Shown: positions 1 through 9,790, counted from the stretch's first letter. The stretch: DNA of 26,662 nt from Chara braunii (GCA_003427395.1 BFEA01000165.1:786378-813039); one strand, 5' to 3'. Notes: generated by a model not told the origin, from the letters alone. Numbers and translations: made by a program.

Positions 1-52
<52 letters not shown>
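1..52. repeat. (GA)n microsatellite
   Basis: An uninterrupted GA dinucleotide run opens the window, so its true length is unknown. It is followed by two copies of a motif beginning GGCACCAGGTAGTA (near 55 and 111), each preceded by GA-rich sequence, which suggests an older local duplication of a GA-tract-plus-flank unit. Confidence 0.95.
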
Positions 53-57
<5 letters not shown>

Positions 58-218
58 CCAGGTAGTATAAACAATAGTTGGCTAAGGAAGGAGGGAGAGA
101 GAGAGAGTCGGCACCAGGTAGTACGAACATAATGGGCACTGGTTTGCCCAGTGAATTACAGGGTCCGGCGTGGGACAGGGACAGTCACGTGAGACCCATT
201 ATTCACTTTAAAGGATTA
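53..218. other. flank of element 1 with a short direct repeat
   Basis: Non-coding flank. GGCACCAGGTAGTA occurs at about 55-68 and again at about 111-124, separated by a GA-rich stretch. The last five bases, GATTA at 214-218, are the left target-site duplication of element 1. No gene is seen. Confidence 0.6.
214..218. repeat. target-site duplication GATTA (left copy)
   Basis: GATTA lies directly against the left LTR of element 1 and is repeated at 8313-8317 directly against the right LTR. Five base pairs is the usual duplication length for Ty3/gypsy integrase. The pair shows that everything between arrived as one insertion. Confidence 0.8.
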
Positions 219-1521
219 GTTATGATCCTGGCTCTTTCCGAAGTGCAAATTCACAAGGAAACACAATGCCACCCAATTGCAAAAGAAATGAAAGCACTTG
301 CAAAGAGATAGAGACCAAAGAAGAAGAAAGAAGAAGAAAGAAGAAGAAAGAAAGAAGAAGAAGAAGAAGAAGAAGAAGAAGAAAGAAAGAAGAAGAAGAA
401 GAAGAAGAAGAAGAAGAAGAAGAAGAAGATGTACACCAGCAAGACCAATGACAAATCCCCCTTCTCTCTCCACTCTCCACCACCTCCTTGTCTCCGCCAA
501 TCTTATTCTTCTACAAAATAATAATCATACTAATGATTGGTTGAACCAGAATCAATATCCGAAGTTCCTTCTTACTGCCCGCTAAACAAGAGGTCCACCA
601 TAGCCATGGACTCCCTCACACAAGCCTAGGCTATGGCGGACTACTAAGGGCCCTGCCCTCCTGTGCAAAAGACAACTCAAAGCAGCTGTGGCCGCTGCTC
701 TTCAGGCCGCCATGCCTGACTCTGCCTCGAAGCTTCCTTAGTGCGGCACTACCCCAATTGGGGCGTTCCAGATGCATCACCTAACAAGGTGATGAAGATG
801 GTGTCCACCATAGCCAGGTAGGTACCTCGCCACTCTCCTCCTTCACCCCCTTCTTCCTCCTCCTCAAGCCAGGTTGCTCGCCATAGGCAGGCAGAGTGCC
901 CAACTCTCCTCCTTCCTCCCAGGCAGCGCTCTGAGCACCAGCATGCGCTCAAGCAGCATGACACTCAAACTTGCATACCGCAAATGAGGTAGAGCTCAGC
1001 ACTCTACCTGGAGATATAGCGGCCTACTTGCCTCTTGGGAGGCGACTTCCAGGCCGCGCAGCTCCAAGCAACCGGTACCTCCTCCCTTTCAGAGGAAAAC
1101 ATCATTGCAGGATCTGATATCGTCCGCACAGGCCCTAGACTCAGGCTACTTGGACTGGTACCCGCCGACCTCTAGTCTACCGCTACAGGGCCTCTAAAAA
1201 TGCCAACTTTTGTCTTCTTCTGCTTGGCGTCCAGTTCCCGACACATCTACCACTACTCGAATGGTACCAGCCTACCTGCTACTTGAGTGTTTTTCCCCGC
1301 TGCCCTAAGTGTCGCGGGCCTGCTGCAACACTCAAAGTCACGGCCACCAGTAAGTACCGGCCCCACAGACCTCACAACACACAAGTGCCCTGTCGGGCCA
1401 CACACACACTCAGGCAGACGTGCACTCAGACAGGCACACGGACCAGCAAGCACGCACACACGCACACAGACTTAGAAAGCATTCCAGCGGGTCTCAGTCT
1501 GTGTTTTGGCGGGTCATTACA
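219..1521 (-). repeat. 3' LTR of element 1
   Basis: This 1303-bp segment matches 7032-8312 along almost its whole length, for example around 222-315, 590-830 and 950-1080. In element orientation it starts TGTAATGACC at 1521. At the other edge the expected terminal CA is damaged (the plus strand reads GTTATG where the partner reads TGCTACG). It carries a large GAA expansion at 315-429 that the other LTR lacks, and only one copy of a ~105-bp block that is duplicated in the partner. A TATA-like GCTATATC lies near 1012-1020 on the minus strand. Confidence 0.9.
315..429. repeat. (GAA)n-rich microsatellite expansion in the 3' LTR
   Basis: About 115 bp of GAA and GAAA units. The matching place in the other LTR (7131-7147) holds only about 17 bp of short A/G sequence, so the expansion occurred in this copy after insertion. 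It creates long low-complexity open frames on both strands (Lys/Arg/Glu on plus, Ser/Phe/Leu on minus) that are not genes. Confidence 0.9.
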
Positions 1522-2212
1522 CTACCCCCCTCTCAAGAGCGAGGTCTCTTCGAGCGAGTAACTCATTCAGAGTCTCCCTACAGAATGTGTCATAAGCGTC
1601 AATCAGAAAGGGAGTTGTAGCATGACCATACGGAGTAAGTGTTGCAGAGAACTTAGCAGTCTGTCCAACGGCTATCTGCCGTTCGTAAGCTTTAGCAACA
1701 CGGGGAGCATTCTGTAACAGCTCTTTCCGATCAATCCAGTAGAACTCATCCAACGGGTGATATAGGAAGTGGACTTTGTACTGTCTGTTCCTCCCTTTTC
1801 CTTCATGTGAAATGGTTCTATTTGTTTCGTAACCACCGTTAGTAGCACAAGGAATAATGGGCTCTCGGAAAGGAGAAGTCTCGTCAGCAATGTGGGGAAA
1901 CAATATGGACGCCTAAAAGACTGGATATGTGTGCAGATGAGGGGGCACATCAATCACATATGAAGGACCAGACTCATCATCCCCTACCACCTTCAGAACT
2001 TGCCAAGGACCATAGTACAGTGGAAGAAGTTTTCGCGATACTCCTTCGTCATCAGAAAATTCAAACATTTTGACCCAGACATGGCTTCTTACTTCAAATT
2101 TTCCTTCTTTGCGCGACTTATTAGCATGTTTGATCATGGCATGCTGGCGTTTGGTAGTTGTTGCAACAACAACTTTGAGCAAGCCTGCATGCTTGGCATT
2201 GTAACTCGGCAT
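1517..2212 (-). pseudogene. element 1 integrase C-terminus: GPY/F-like module and chromodomain
   Basis: Two overlapping minus-strand frames make up the pol C-terminus. The upstream one (1913-2212) has HVWVKMFEFS and then RKLLPLYYGPWQVLKVVGDD, the GPY/F-type module found after the integrase core, and ends at HLHTYPVF. After a frameshift, the second (1517-1903) has RQYKVHFLYHPLDEFYWIDR and NAPRVAKAYE, a chromodomain-like fold with the conserved aromatic residues. A further ~50-residue tail runs to the polypurine tract. Chromodomains in such elements steer integration to particular chromatin. The similar module of element 2 (about 19980-20090) supports the call. Confidence 0.8.
1522..1536 (-). 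other. polypurine tract of element 1
   Basis: On the minus strand the sequence GAGAGGGGGGTAG sits immediately upstream of the 3' LTR start TGTAATGACC. This is the normal place for the second-strand primer of an LTR retrotransposon. It overlaps the end of the last pol reading frame, whose final codons run through the tract. Confidence 0.75.
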
Positions 2213-2261
2213 GTCGGGTGTCGGACCAATCAGGGGACAAGTAGGACATAGGATTGTGCAT

Positions 2262-2800
2262 CTACCAACCGTAGTGCAGTCGGTTTGGTGTCATGTCAGT
2301 TGCAGGGTGAATGGAGTTGTACAACCCCTTCACTTTGTGTAGCTCCTTGTCCCACTTGCTCTGATCGAAAATGATTAAAGCACGAAGTAGTTGAATGACA
2401 GTCTGGTTGATTTCCTCGGCCAACCCATTGGCTTTGGGGTGTCGACCAAATGTCTTTTTTAGCTTAATGTCATAGACCTGAGAGGTGAAGTCCTTCCAAT
2501 CAGCACTAATGAACCTGGTGTCCCGATCACTCACAAGAGGTTTCGGCTACAAAATGTACTGTTGATGGAGCTCTTCAATCACAAGCTCAGTTGGTGCATG
2601 AGGTGGTAAAGGAATCAGGTTCAAAAATTTCAAAAAACGATCCATGACGACCAATTATCTTTCCCATGTCCGTGAAGTCGATGGAAACTGACTCACCAGG
2701 TCCATCAATAATGGGAAGGGGTTTCAGCAGGCCATAAGGCTTGTGCCTATAGACCTCGGTTCTTTGGCAAACTTGACAGTCGGCAATACTTTTGAGCAGA
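2262..2800 (-). pseudogene. element 1 integrase core (broken)
   Basis: The frame 2262-2534 carries MSDRDTRFIS, which holds the second acidic residue of the integrase triad, and NGLAEEINQTVIQ, which holds the glutamate, ending in YNSIHPATDMTPNRLHYGW, typical of gypsy integrases. The N-terminal zinc-binding and first-aspartate region lies in 2535-2800 but is scattered over frames. Not functional as written. Confidence 0.82.
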
Positions 2801-2805
2801 TCCCT

Positions 2806-3350
2806 TCATTCTCGGCCAATCAAACTGCTGCAAGTCAAAAACTCAGGATGACGAGACAAGGCATCAGCCACACGATTATAACAACCTTTCTCGTGTTTCA
2901 ATTCAAAATCATATACATAAATCTCATGCAACCAGCGTGTCAGCATTGTACAGAGATCAAATTGTGATTTGATCCATGACGAGGTTTGATGATTCGAGTA
3001 GACCTTGAAGTGACAACCCAAGAGGTAGTGTTGCAATGCGCTAGTGCCTCTCGCAAGGCATAGAGCTCGTGCATGCATGTGGAGGTAGCTACCTTGTGGT
3101 TGGGCATGTGTTTGCTGTACTATTCGAGCGGACGCAAGCCATCGCCATCATCTTGTTGCAGCACTGCACAAATCCTATATTGACTCGCATCCGTAGTAAC
3201 TGTGAATGTGAGTTTGGGATTTGCAATGCAAAGCACGGGATGACTGACCAAAGCTTCTTTCAAAGCTTGGAATGCAGTTGCACACTTCTCACACCACACA
3301 TAGGTGTCGTTTTTACTTGTTAGTCTTGAGAGTGAGCGAGCAATGACATA
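2806..3350 (-). pseudogene. element 1 RNase H (broken)
   Basis: The start of RNase H is at the end of the RT frame, with LTFTVTTDASQYRICAVLQQ including the first catalytic aspartate. A frameshift leads to the frame 2806-3078 with HYLLGCHFKVYSNHQTSSW, TRWLHEIYVYDFELKHEKG and NRVADALSRHPE, the usual end of a gypsy RNase H. The motif normally reading TDH or TDN here reads SNH, so a conserved acidic residue is changed. Confidence 0.82.
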
Positions 3351-3988
3351 AAATTTTGGTACAAACTTCCGGTAATATGAAGCTAAACCAAGAAAGGAAC
3401 GCAGTTCACGTACATTTGCCGGTTGAGGCCACTTCCGTATGACCTTAACCTTGGTGGCCCCAGACCCAAGATAGATGATGCTATTCCTCCCAAACTCAGA
3501 TTTCTCTAAGTTGAGATGCAACTTTGCCGCCTTGAGGATCTGCAAAACTTCCTCAAGATGCTTGATGTGCTCTTGCATGGACTTGCTAAAAGTTATAATG
3601 TTGTCGAGGTAAATGACAACGAATCTGTTGAGTTGATAGCGGAGGACCTTGTCTATGCGGCACTGAGATGTGGCTGGTGCATTAGTGAGACCGAAGGGCA
3701 TAACGATAAACTCGTACAATCGTGCACCTTGAACGCAATTTTGTGCTGGTCGGCCGGATCAACTTCAATCTTGTGGTAACCATACTTGAAGTTGATCTTG
3801 GAGAAAACCTTGCACCCACCTGCAACATCCAACAAATCATTTATGTGTGACAAAGGATAAACATTATTTCTAGTGATACGGTTTAGACCATGATAGACTA
3901 TGCACATCCGGAATTTGCCTCCTTTCGTGGGCACAAAAGACAAATGCACCGAACTCAGACTCAATAGGCCTAATCCATCCACGACCAA
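3120..3988 (-). pseudogene. element 1 reverse transcriptase (broken)
   Basis: Two frames give an almost complete gypsy RT. The frame 3653-3988 has GGKFRMCIVYHGLNRITRNN, YPLSHINDLLD and FSKINFKYGYHKIEVDPADQ. The frame 3120-3719 has EFIVMPFGLTNAPATSQ, VVIYLDNIITFSKSMQEH and the connection ELRSFLGLASYYRKFVPKF. The active-site motif, normally YxDD, reads YLDN (3600-3611), so one catalytic aspartate is asparagine. A frameshift separates the two halves near 3700. A catalytically dead copy. Confidence 0.9.
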
Positions 3989-3993
3989 TCATG

Positions 3994-4350
3994 TCATCGA
4001 TGACTTCTCAACTCCTCCAACTCGCGTTGTCCCATAAGGTAGACGCAACCCTTTAGAGGAACACTCCCTTCGATTTTGTGTTCGACCGAACGCTGGAGAA
4101 CCTCATGTGGTTCAACCAAAACTTTTAGGCATCGATCTAGTAGACGGCGAATATTTGTTGGGACTTCCGGTGTAGGATCATCCTCATCAGGACAGAGAAA
4201 ATCAGTTTGAGAATTTACAGCAATAACAACCAAATTTAAAAGTAGTTGGAGCAGACATCGATGGAATAGAGGTAGATGTAGTAGAAGTAGAATGATTTTC
4301 CGAAGTAGAAAATGCAGCAGAAGTAGAAGGCACATGAATAGGCTTGACAA
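3994..4350 (-). pseudogene. element 1 protease-RT linker
   Basis: This frame has NIRRLLDRCLKVLVEPHEVL and HKIEGSVPLKGCVYLMGQRE, matching the segment just before the RT fingers in gypsy polyproteins (the 'H-I-...-P-...-Y-M/R...E-L' region). The first ~40 residues are Leu/His-rich and probably not ancestral coding. It ends at a stop just before the RT. Confidence 0.6.
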
Positions 4351-4353
4351 AGG

Positions 4354-4870
4354 CTACATGCAACTACTTCCTTCCTCGCACTTGCGCACTGTTTTGCAGA
4401 ATTTGTTCGCACTCAAAAGAGTCATTGGGGACTCACACGTCTTGTCAAAGAAGGCGTTACGTTTGTTCCCCTTAGCATCATGCACCATGAAGTGAGTATC
4501 AGGCCACGTGGTCCTTGGGCAACGGTCCTTTAACCAGCCCAAGCCAATGACCGCGTCGAAGGGACACTTGTCGAGGATGTAGAAATTCATGTGTGACAGT
4601 GCGATCTTTGTCAAACGTGACGTGCACACCTTTGCAAGCATGTGTTGAGGTAACAACCTCTTGGTTGCCTACTTGGGTCCGACAAGGGTTCTGCACTTCC
4701 ACCTTCATCATTCCCAGGCCCGCCTTGCGAATTCCGTCAGGAGAAAAAAAGTTAGTTGTTGAGCCATTGTCAATCAAAACACAGATGTATCGGCGGTTAA
4801 TGAGCAGTTTAAAGATTGTTCCTTGAGCTGCAGCCAATGTTCTAGGTGAGAATGAAAGGTTGACTTCTCT
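4354..4870 (-). pseudogene. element 1 retropepsin-like protease (two frames)
   Basis: The frame 4499-5167 contains INRRYICVLIDNGSTTNFFS; the catalytic D-T/S-G of an aspartic protease is here D-N-G-S-T, so the triad residue after Asp is changed. A frameshift near 4620 moves the second half into the frame 4354-4656, with HMNFYILDKCPFDAVIGLGW, the usual I-x-G-x-x-W/L end of the fold. Protein processing would be lost. Confidence 0.78.
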
Positions 4871-5059
4871 AGACTCCTCCCAAGGCTCAATATAAAGTAC
4901 TTGGACTGCAACAGCCTTGGATTCAACATTACTTTTGCCTTCAAGAGCGGGCTGTTGATCAGATTTAGGTTCCTTAGAGGGGCCTGCAGCTGACTGTTCA
5001 GCTTCTCTTGGTGTAGAGAGTGTTGATAACTCTTCTATGCCCTTTGCCTGTTTCCCTGC

Positions 5060-5619
5060 AAACAGTAACAATCCTGCACAGCGTCTCCAGTCTTTTGGCA
5101 ATGCAAACACACATGCAGTTTGGATCTTCTTTCCCATTCCTTTTGGCTGATGTGGAGGGCTTTCCAAGGTTTGGTAGTTGCATCCTCCGGTTTCTCGGGA
5201 ATCTTTGCATTCTTGGAAAGGTGGGTTATGGTTCCCTTACCTTAACTGCAGTTAGGCCCCTTGCTTGAAGCAGGTTTTCTAAAGGCATTACATTTTTATT
5301 CTTCGTCCATATCAGACTCAAGGACTAATGTAGAACAGCCCGCATCAAAGTCCGACTCTAGATCGTCATCATCTAGAGGTAGATCATCCGCATAGGACTG
5401 GTCCTCGGCCTCCACATGTTCATGCAGGGCAACCTGGTGGTTACTTCCGGACAGCTTGCGTCCAAAAGACTTACCTGCAACTGGTATCTTCACACGCCTG
5501 ACGAGGTCTTTGGCCTCTAGGTTGACTAGATCTGTTAAGAGCTCACACCAAGTCGAATGCTCCTTGAGTCCTAGCTGGGAGATATATCCTTCAAGAGCCA
5601 CTCCCATAACTACATCCAT
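5060..5619 (-). pseudogene. element 1 gag C-terminus with a damaged zinc knuckle
   Basis: The frame 5296-5619 (MDVVMGVALEGYISQLG, then STWCELLTDLVNLEAKD) resembles the end of a gypsy gag capsid, followed by an Asp/Glu-rich tail. Further on, in another frame at 5068-5109, CLHCQKTGDAVQDC is spaced as a CX2CX4HX4C zinc knuckle, but the histidine position is aspartate. An in-frame stop lies between these two parts. The N-terminal part of gag is not recognisable upstream. Confidence 0.6.
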
Positions 5620-7017
5620 GCAAGACCTTCTCTCTCCCTTCTCTCTCTTTCCACTTTTTGCTCATGCGTCTCAAGACTGGACATAGATAGTTCAGGTAAA
5701 GAAAAATAAAAGTAAATCACAAGAGGGAAGGTAGAACTCCTAGCCAGAGCGCCAATTCATTTGGACTAGAGAATGGCATCTATGCAGCAGGATAGGAAAA
5801 AAATATATAAGAAAAATATATATAAAAAATCAGAGAGAGGTCTGACTTAACAAATGTGTTCGGCCAGATCAGACTTGAGATCCCTTCTCGACTGACCCAA
5901 CAAGGAATATGCATCACCGATAAGTCCGACAAAGAAAAAACTAACTGAAGCAATCGAGATTTCGAGGGTGCATACGGTCGCCAAGCCAGACGGGGAGCAG
6001 TGTGTAAGAGTGTGTGGTAAGACCCTGTCAAGATCCACTCGAAAGGGAATGTCCCTACTAGCCGTGTGTCCCCCAGTTCCAGCGTAGCGAATAAATGCAA
6101 CTGGCGGTAACATATCTCGGGCCAAAGGGTCCTGTCCCATTAGGCTTGGTCCCACTGAGTCCAGCAAGGGTCCAAGTAGGTCGTGGACCAGGACCGACCA
6201 GAAGGGTGTCCCAAGATGGTCCCAAACTGCGTCTACCGTGCTGAAAAGGAAAACCTAACTTCAGCAAGAACCTACTAACTACAACCGTTCAGAAATGAAA
6301 AGATAATGCATTGTAGAAAGGTATGCCGTTGAGAACAAGATACATCATCCATCCAGCCGACAGGCGAGAAAGCTATCCACACGCTCAACAACCAAGACTG
6401 TTGAGAAGAGGTAAAGAGCCTAGCACAATCCCCAACAGGCCATGAAGCACCATGCAACCACCCGTGGGCAACCCAAGTCACACGACACTCACCTGTGAGG
6501 CCCGGCCTCCAAAGATAAGATAACGACTCACCCCCCTCTCTCATGGGTCCTCCTGACCCCTAGCTACCACTACACGAAGTGTCCTACAATGACTAAGAGG
6601 GCCTACCTACACCAATGTACAACGCCGGATCCACCGTGGATGTGGAAGATCAAAGTAGCAACTTGCACCCCTTCGATGCAATTATGGCAGCTTCCGATCA
6701 AGTCTCCCTCTTGAGGGAAAGCCCAAAAGTCACTCAATGTTTTCTTCATGTCCAGATTCCAGGTGTGAGTACCTCTCACTCTCTACTTCCTCTCACTCAC
6801 TCCAATCAGCCTCCTTTGTGTTTCGCCAACCCAACCATCCACTCAACCAACCTGGTCAGGTCCACTGTCGACCCAACATGACCTAACCAGGTGGAGGTTA
6901 ATATCTCGCTGCCCCTCTTAACCTAACCTCCAACCCTCATCCAAGGTTAGTTAGACCTACCTAACTCGGAATTAGGGTTAGGGTGGTGACTAACACCTCT
7001 CGCCAGCGAGTAAGTCC
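5620..7017 (-). other. element 1 leader and unrecognised gag N-terminal region
   Basis: About 1.4 kb between the primer-binding site and the recognisable gag. No frame reads as a convincing capsid protein. The region near the primer-binding site is G-rich on the minus strand, with TAGGGTTAGGG-like sequence at 6971-6983 on the plus strand; 6100-6230 is rich in GGTCC/GGACC words. Either a long untranslated leader with a decayed gag N-terminus or a later replacement. Confidence 0.5.
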
Positions 7018-7029
7018 GCTCTGATACCA
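7018..7029 (-). other. primer-binding site (initiator Met-tRNA)
   Basis: The minus strand reads TGGTATCAGAGC two bases downstream of the 5' LTR end. This is complementary to the 3' end of initiator methionine tRNA, the usual primer of plant gypsy and copia elements. Its position fixes the LTR boundary at 7032. Confidence 0.92.
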
Positions 7030-7718
7030 AATGCTACGATCTTGGCTATTTCCGAAGTGCAAATTCACAAGAAAAGACAATGCCACCCAATTCCAAAAGA
7101 AATGGAAGCACTTGCGAAAAGATAGAGACCAAAGAAAAAGAAGAAGATGTACATCAGCAATACCAATGATAAATCCCCCTTCTCTCTCCACTCCCCACCT
7201 CCTTCTTCTCTCTGCCAATTTTATTCTTCTCTAAAATAATAATAATAACAATGAGTGGTTGAACCAGAATCAGTATCCAAAGTTCCCTCTTACTGCCAGC
7301 TTAACAAGAGGTCCACCATCGCCATGGGCTCCCTCTTCTTCTTCCTCACACAGCCCTAGGCTATGGTGGACTACTAAGGGCCCTGCCCTCCTGCGCAAAA
7401 GATAACGCAAAGCCACTATATGGCCGCTGCTCTTAAGGCCGCCATGCCCGACTTTGCCTCGAAGCTTCCTTGGTGCGGCACTACCCCAACTGGGGCCATC
7501 CAGATGCAGCACCTAACAAGGTGATGAAGATGGTGTCCACCATAGCCAGGTAGGTACCTCGCCACTCTCCTCCTCGCACCCTTCTTCCTCCTCAAGTAGG
7601 GCTGATCGCCATCTCTCCTCCTTCCTCCCAGGCACCGCTCTGAGCACCAGCGCCCGCTCAAGCAGCATGACGCCCAAACTTGCATACCGCAAATGAGGTA
7701 GAGCTCAGCGCTCTACCT

Positions 7719-7731
7719 GGAGATATAGTGG
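7719..7731 (-). promoter_or_regulatory. TATA-like box of the element 1 LTR
   Basis: CACTATATCTCC on the minus strand. The same word with one change is in the other LTR, and CACTATAT is also the core of the element 3 TATA box. Inferred from motif and position only. Confidence 0.4.
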
Positions 7732-7790
7732 CCTACCTGCCTCTTGGGCGGTGACTTCCAGGCTGCACGGCCTCCAAGCAACCGCTACCT

Positions 7791-8000
7791 CCTCCCTTTC
7801 GAATTACCTGCCTACCTCTAGCCTACCCCTACTGGGCCTCTGAAAATGCCAACTTTTGTCTTCTTCTGCTCGGCCTCCAGTTCCCGACACATCTCCTTCC
7901 TTTCGAATTGCTACCCGCCTACCTCTAGCCTACCCCTTCTGGGCCTCTGAAAATGCCAACTTTTGTCTTCTTCTGCTCGGCCTCCAGTTCCCGACACATC
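7791..8000. repeat. ~105-bp tandem duplication inside the 5' LTR
   Basis: Two adjacent copies, each with TTTCGAATT (7797 and 7901), then CTACCTCTAGCCTACCCC, TGAAAATGCCAACTTTTGTC and TTCCCGACACATCT. The spacing grows from 104 to 108 bp through a small indel. The other LTR has one copy only. Confidence 0.9.
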
Positions 8001-8312
8001 TACCGCTACCGGCCTACCCGCTACTTTAGTGTTTTTCCCCCACTGCCCTAAGTGTTTCCCCGCTGCGACCCTTAAAATCATGGCCAAAGGTAAGTACCAG
8101 CCCCGCGGGCCTCACAACACAGTGCCCTGTCGGGCCACACACACACTCAGCCATCAGACAGGCACATGGAGCAGCAAGCAAACACACACACACACACACA
8201 CACAGACTTAGAAAACTCAGCACAACGTGGGAATCTCAGCAAGCCATACATTCCAGCGGCAAAACCCAGAAATCGGCAGCGTTCTCAGTCTGTGTTTTAG
8301 CGGGTCATTACA

Positions 8313-8317
8313 GATTA
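8313..8317. repeat. target-site duplication GATTA (right copy)
   Basis: Direct match to 214-218, immediately outside the right LTR edge. Confidence 0.8.
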
Positions 8318-8331
8318 GAGATCAGGAGGGG

Positions 8332-8437
8332 AAAAAAAGGCATTTGGGACATCTGTTAAAATTGGAACAATACACAGAAAATTAGCATGGCCCCTGCACA
8401 AGAATGACAAAAAAATTGAAACAAACAAAAAAAAGGC
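8332..8437. repeat. direct repeats bounding U6 copy 1
   Basis: AAAAAAAGGC at 8332-8341 and 8428-8437. The A-run in the right copy merges with the pseudogene tail, so the true duplication could be shorter. Expected for LINE-type target-primed insertion. Confidence 0.55.
8345..8426 (+). pseudogene. U6 snRNA retropseudogene, copy 1
   Basis: Plus-strand sequence with GGGACATCTGTTAAAATTGG, then ATTAGCATGGCCCCTGCACA and AGAATGAC, recognisable as spliceosomal U6 snRNA. The first few bases, including most of the 5' stem-loop, are missing. The ACAGAGA box, which pairs with the 5' splice site, is altered to ACACAGA. The 3' part has become A-rich and no T-run terminator is present. The copy lies between direct repeats AAAAAAAGGC (8332-8341 and 8428-8437), which look like a target-site duplication. 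This is a processed, non-functional copy. Confidence 0.88.
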
Positions 8438-9778
8438 GGCCTTATGGTCACAGCTCCTTTCTTTTCTGGGGAGCACTGATCCGATTCGTTTCCCACCAGC
8501 AAATCATGAAAAGTACAACATAATTATGGGTTAGGATTGGCAGCGTTGATCGCTCCTTTGTCAAGGAGGATTGATTGTCATCCTTGTATCACTGACACCA
8601 CGGTATGTGCATCGGCTTGCATCTGGGGGCGACTCGTAACGTCCTAAGACCTGGATAAGTCGGCGTCCCTCCTATTTTCTTTAATTAAAAAAGAAGAAGA
8701 GTCCCTTCTCCTCCTTGTGATGCCTCCCCTGTCTACCTGAATTTCAAGTTTTGCCATTTGCTCCATCTCAAACGATTGCGGCGGACAATTGCCACCTGGA
8801 ATCCAACCAACCAGTCTCGCATTAGGTTTTCTTCGAGAATAAAGATCTGGCCTGTCCCTCTCAAGTGTCTCAGCATCCTGTTCCATCGGCATCTGATCTT
8901 CATTTAAATAGACTCTTTGTAGTATGCCAGGCTGCCTAATTCTCCAGGCAGCCCAAAGTGTCGCCTTTCTGTTGAAATCAAACCAGACTTAACTGGGGTT
9001 TAGGAGATAGTGCGGATATTCACCCAGAGGGCCAGAGGAGGATTCGAAACAGGAACTTCCAAAATAGTCTCAGCAATCGACACAAATCAGGTGAGATGGA
9101 AAAGGACAGATGAGCTTGTCAGATTCCATGGCTGTGTCCCGCATCCATGCCAGCACAGTTCAGAACAGGAAAGAGTCTAAAATGGATTCAAATTTCAAAT
9201 TCGTCCTTGCCGTACGACACATGTATGTCTGAAGGGATTCAGGCACCACACACCCCTTTGTTTCGATGACAAGCATGGACTAGGCAACTGTGTGTGCTGA
9301 TGACATTCAGGGACTTGGTGCAATTCCTTTGGCCGTTATCCCGTATCTTATGCCATGTGGGTCTTCATCGCCACCTCTTGTCTGCTTCCAGGTGCCAGCA
9401 CAAACTCAGCCAATTTACAAGCGGATTTATGCTTAATGCTACTGGCATGCCAGTTTACAAGTGGCAGCAGTCGGACCTAGTTGATTACGGATGGCAAGGC
9501 TTGAGGAGATCACCGACGAAATACAAACTAAGGTGCTCTCCTGGGTTGAAGACAACGGCATTGCAATTAAGTTTTTTAACTGCACGACTCTCGGCTCTAC
9601 CTACCATTCTCCATGGATACATTTCTCATATGTTTTCTGCCGCAGACCACACTGACGGCAACCATTTCAGGCAACAGTGAAGCAGACAACCAGCCCTAAG
9701 GTTGCTTGTCACGAACGTACCCTATTGTCAAAGAAGTGTTAGCTTGTGGCTCTCACACTCCTTTGTCTTTTTCGTTTG
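8438..9778. other. anonymous intergenic or intronic DNA
   Basis: No recognisable gene. A hairpin-like CTCCTTTGTCAAGGAG is at about 8551-8566. Open frames here (for example plus 9294-9680, minus 8644-8892) have no family features. If the dehydrogenase exon at 10001-10100 belongs to a living gene, this stretch is where its downstream exons would be expected, but none was recognised. A short plus frame near 9491 (MARLEEITDEIQ...) looks somewhat protein-like but has no identified homologue. Confidence 0.5.
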
Positions 9779-9790
9779 TTTTTTTTTTCT

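Larger units (their letters stand above)
219..8312 (-). mobile_element. element 1: complete, decayed Ty3/gypsy chromovirus LTR retrotransposon
   Basis: A full-length LTR retrotransposon read on the minus strand. Its 5' LTR is 7032-8312 and its 3' LTR is 219-1521, in direct orientation and clearly homologous. Both share a start of TGTAATGACCCGC in element orientation. A primer-binding site follows the 5' LTR, a purine-rich tract precedes the 3' LTR, and both outer edges carry GATTA. Order inside is gag remnant, zinc knuckle, protease, reverse transcriptase, RNase H, integrase, GPY/F-like module, chromodomain; this domain order and the chromodomain place it among chromoviruses. The coding part is broken by many frameshifts and stops, and the LTRs differ by substitutions, indels and repeat expansions, so this is an old, inactive copy. 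Confidence 0.93.
7032..8312 (-). repeat. 5' LTR of element 1
   Basis: A 1281-bp direct repeat of 219-1521. Plus-strand edges read TGCTACG...TCATTACA, so in element orientation it begins TGTAATGACC and ends CGTAGCA, the standard TG...CA. A TATA-like CACTATAT sits at about 7722-7730 on the minus strand, ~585 bp from the LTR start, giving a plausible U3/R border. A ~105-bp block is tandemly duplicated at 7791-8000. A (CA)n run is at 8184-8202. Confidence 0.93.

Noticed and set aside
216-585. Long frames on both strands rich in Lys/Arg/Glu or Ser/Phe/Leu
   Set aside because: They are translations of the GAA/TTC microsatellite in the LTR and differ completely from the partner LTR.
6971-6983. Telomere-like TTAGGGTTAGGG
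   Set aside because: Only about two units, inside the leader of element 1; no array.
9294-9680. 128-codon plus-strand frame
   Set aside because: No domain, no repeat of codon pattern, and no splice or start context; it could be chance.
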